From: Candidatus Cloacimonas sp. 4484_140
Lineage (GTDB): Bacteria; Cloacimonadota; Cloacimonadia; JGIOTU-2
Assembly (NCBI GenBank): GCA_002049945.1
Contig: MVCT01000004.1
Location: forward strand, 1-15,604
DNA length: 15,604 nt
Direction: 5' to 3'
Made by a program: the position numbers and the translations under genes. Within the stretch, counting starts at the first letter, position 1. Each line of letters starts with the position of its first letter. A model generated the notes under the pieces. The model ran no database searches and had not been told where the DNA came from. It was given only the letters and a program-made list of their open reading frames with translations. Positions 14,831 to 15,604 of this stretch are shown here, one piece after another.

Positions 14831-15604
14831 TGGTAAACGCTGCTCCTTTCTCGGTATTCTGCACGGAAAGCGAACCTTTCATGTTCTTCTCAATAATCAT
14901 TTTTGACATATATAGACCTAATCCTGTTCCGATTAAATTTTCTTTCGTAGAAAAATATGGTTCGAATATTTTGTCAATCAATTCATCATCTATTCCACCT
15001 GCGGTGTCCTCAATTATGATCCTGCATCTCTTATTTTCATTTGAAATTTTCAGGAATATACTTCTTTCCTTACATTCTCTTTGGACGATTATCTCTTTTG
15101 CATTTGTCAAAATATTGAACACCACCTGCGCAAATTCATGAGGATATCCTAAAATAGTACAACCCTCTTCGCAATCCAAATATGTATTTATGTCATTTGC
15201 TTTGAAATTCTGGGACAAAATCTGGATCATTTTTTCTATTTCTTCTTTTACATTGAAAGATCTTTCAACTTTGGTTGTGATAAAAAGTTCGGAAATATCC
15301 GTAATTGTTTTTGACATCTGCTGCAACTGCTTCATCGCCTCATTAACCGATTCCTCCAAATATTTTTCATTCAGTTCATCCGCATGAAAGGCATCCTGAA
15401 TGTCCTGAACGATCACTCCTACCGCTGCCAGCGGCTGCCTCCAATGATGGGCTACATTGTTCATGAGCTCACCCATTGCCACCTGTCGTGACTGGCGGAT
15501 TATCATGTGATCCTGCTGCCGTATCTGTTTGATCGCATCTCCAACCTTTTGTTCCAGTCTCAGTTGTAGCTTGGTCAATTCATCATTGGCTTGAAGTAAT
15601 TTCA
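14811..15604 (-). CDS. Sensor histidine kinase, C-terminal part (5' end beyond the window)
   Basis: The frame is open to the right edge, with KLLQANDELTKLQLRLEQK preceding any candidate start, so the N-terminal sensor part is outside the window. The visible part begins with a coiled coil, then the dimerisation and phospho-acceptor helix MGELMNNVAHHWRQPLAA, whose first His of HHWRQPL is the likely phosphorylated residue. The ATP-binding domain has the N box (FNILTNAKEII), G1 (EDTAGGID), F box (IFEPYFSTK) and G2 (GTGLGLYMSKMI). It belongs to the AHxWRQPL class of hybrid or soluble kinases. Its stop overlaps the regulator start, so the pair is translationally coupled and almost certainly a cognate system. 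A TTG at 15578 is not a credible start. Confidence 0.92.
   Translation of the reverse strand, partial: KLLQANDELTKLQLRLEQKVGDAIKQIRQQDHMIIRQSRQVAMGELMNNVAHHWRQPLAAVGVIVQDIQDAFHADELNEKYLEESVNEAMKQLQQMSKTITDISELFITTKVERSFNVKEEIEKMIQILSQNFKANDINTYLDCEEGCTILGYPHEFAQVVFNILTNAKEIIVQRECKERSIFLKISNENKRCRIIIEDTAGGIDDELIDKIFEPYFSTKENLIGTGLGLYMSKMIIEKNMKGSLSVQNTEKGAAFTIEITTN

Noticed and set aside
15570..15578. TTG at 15578 as the kinase start
   Set aside because: The frame is open through the right edge with coiled-coil sequence upstream, so the start lies outside the window.

Overview
The window looks like chromosomal DNA from a low-to-moderate GC member of the FCB group, most likely Candidatus Cloacimonadota or a close relative. 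This is inferred from three proteins with type IX secretion (T9SS) C-terminal sorting domains ending in lysine, a DUF6029-like barrel protein, and an Omp28-like lipoprotein. Every gene I can support lies on the minus strand, so transcription runs from high to low coordinates.

Region 1 (about 4812 down to 1) is a compact selenocysteine locus. A good promoter (TTGACA-16-TAGAAT) and a perfect Shine-Dalgarno precede an exported thioredoxin-fold gene. Its apparent stop codon, TGA at 4578-4576, is best read as selenocysteine in a Sec-Gly-Gly-Cys active site. Reading through it gives a 640-residue protein: signal peptide, thioredoxin fold, PKD domain, right-handed beta-helix and T9SS sorting domain. 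It is followed within 30 nt by selC (tRNA-Sec, anticodon TCA), then selA, then selB. The substrate, the tRNA and two of the machinery proteins are therefore consecutive. selD is not in the window. selB carries a frame change at UUU-UGA exactly where the elongation-factor part gives way to the SECIS-binding winged-helix part, and it then runs off the left edge.

Region 2 (4765-5171) is an intergenic spacer packed with palindromes. One is a convincing intrinsic terminator for the upstream operon; two are inverted, related copies of one 18-bp palindrome.

Region 3 (13015 down to 5172) is a tightly packed six-gene operon of envelope redox and export functions: a DsbD-type transmembrane reductase, an Omp28-like thioredoxin-fold lipoprotein, a TlpA-like thioredoxin fused to a TonB C-terminal-like domain, a DUF6029-like outer-membrane barrel, a small T9SS cargo protein and a subtilisin-like protease with a T9SS sorting domain. 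I infer that DsbD brings reducing power across the membrane for the exported thiol and selenol proteins encoded nearby, and that the last genes are surface or secreted cargo.

Region 4 (13016-13381) is intergenic, with a two-hairpin REPIN-like palindrome and candidate promoters. Region 5 (13382-15604) is a two-component module: a histidine kinase cut by the right edge, overlapping a REC-PAS-HD-GYP response regulator.
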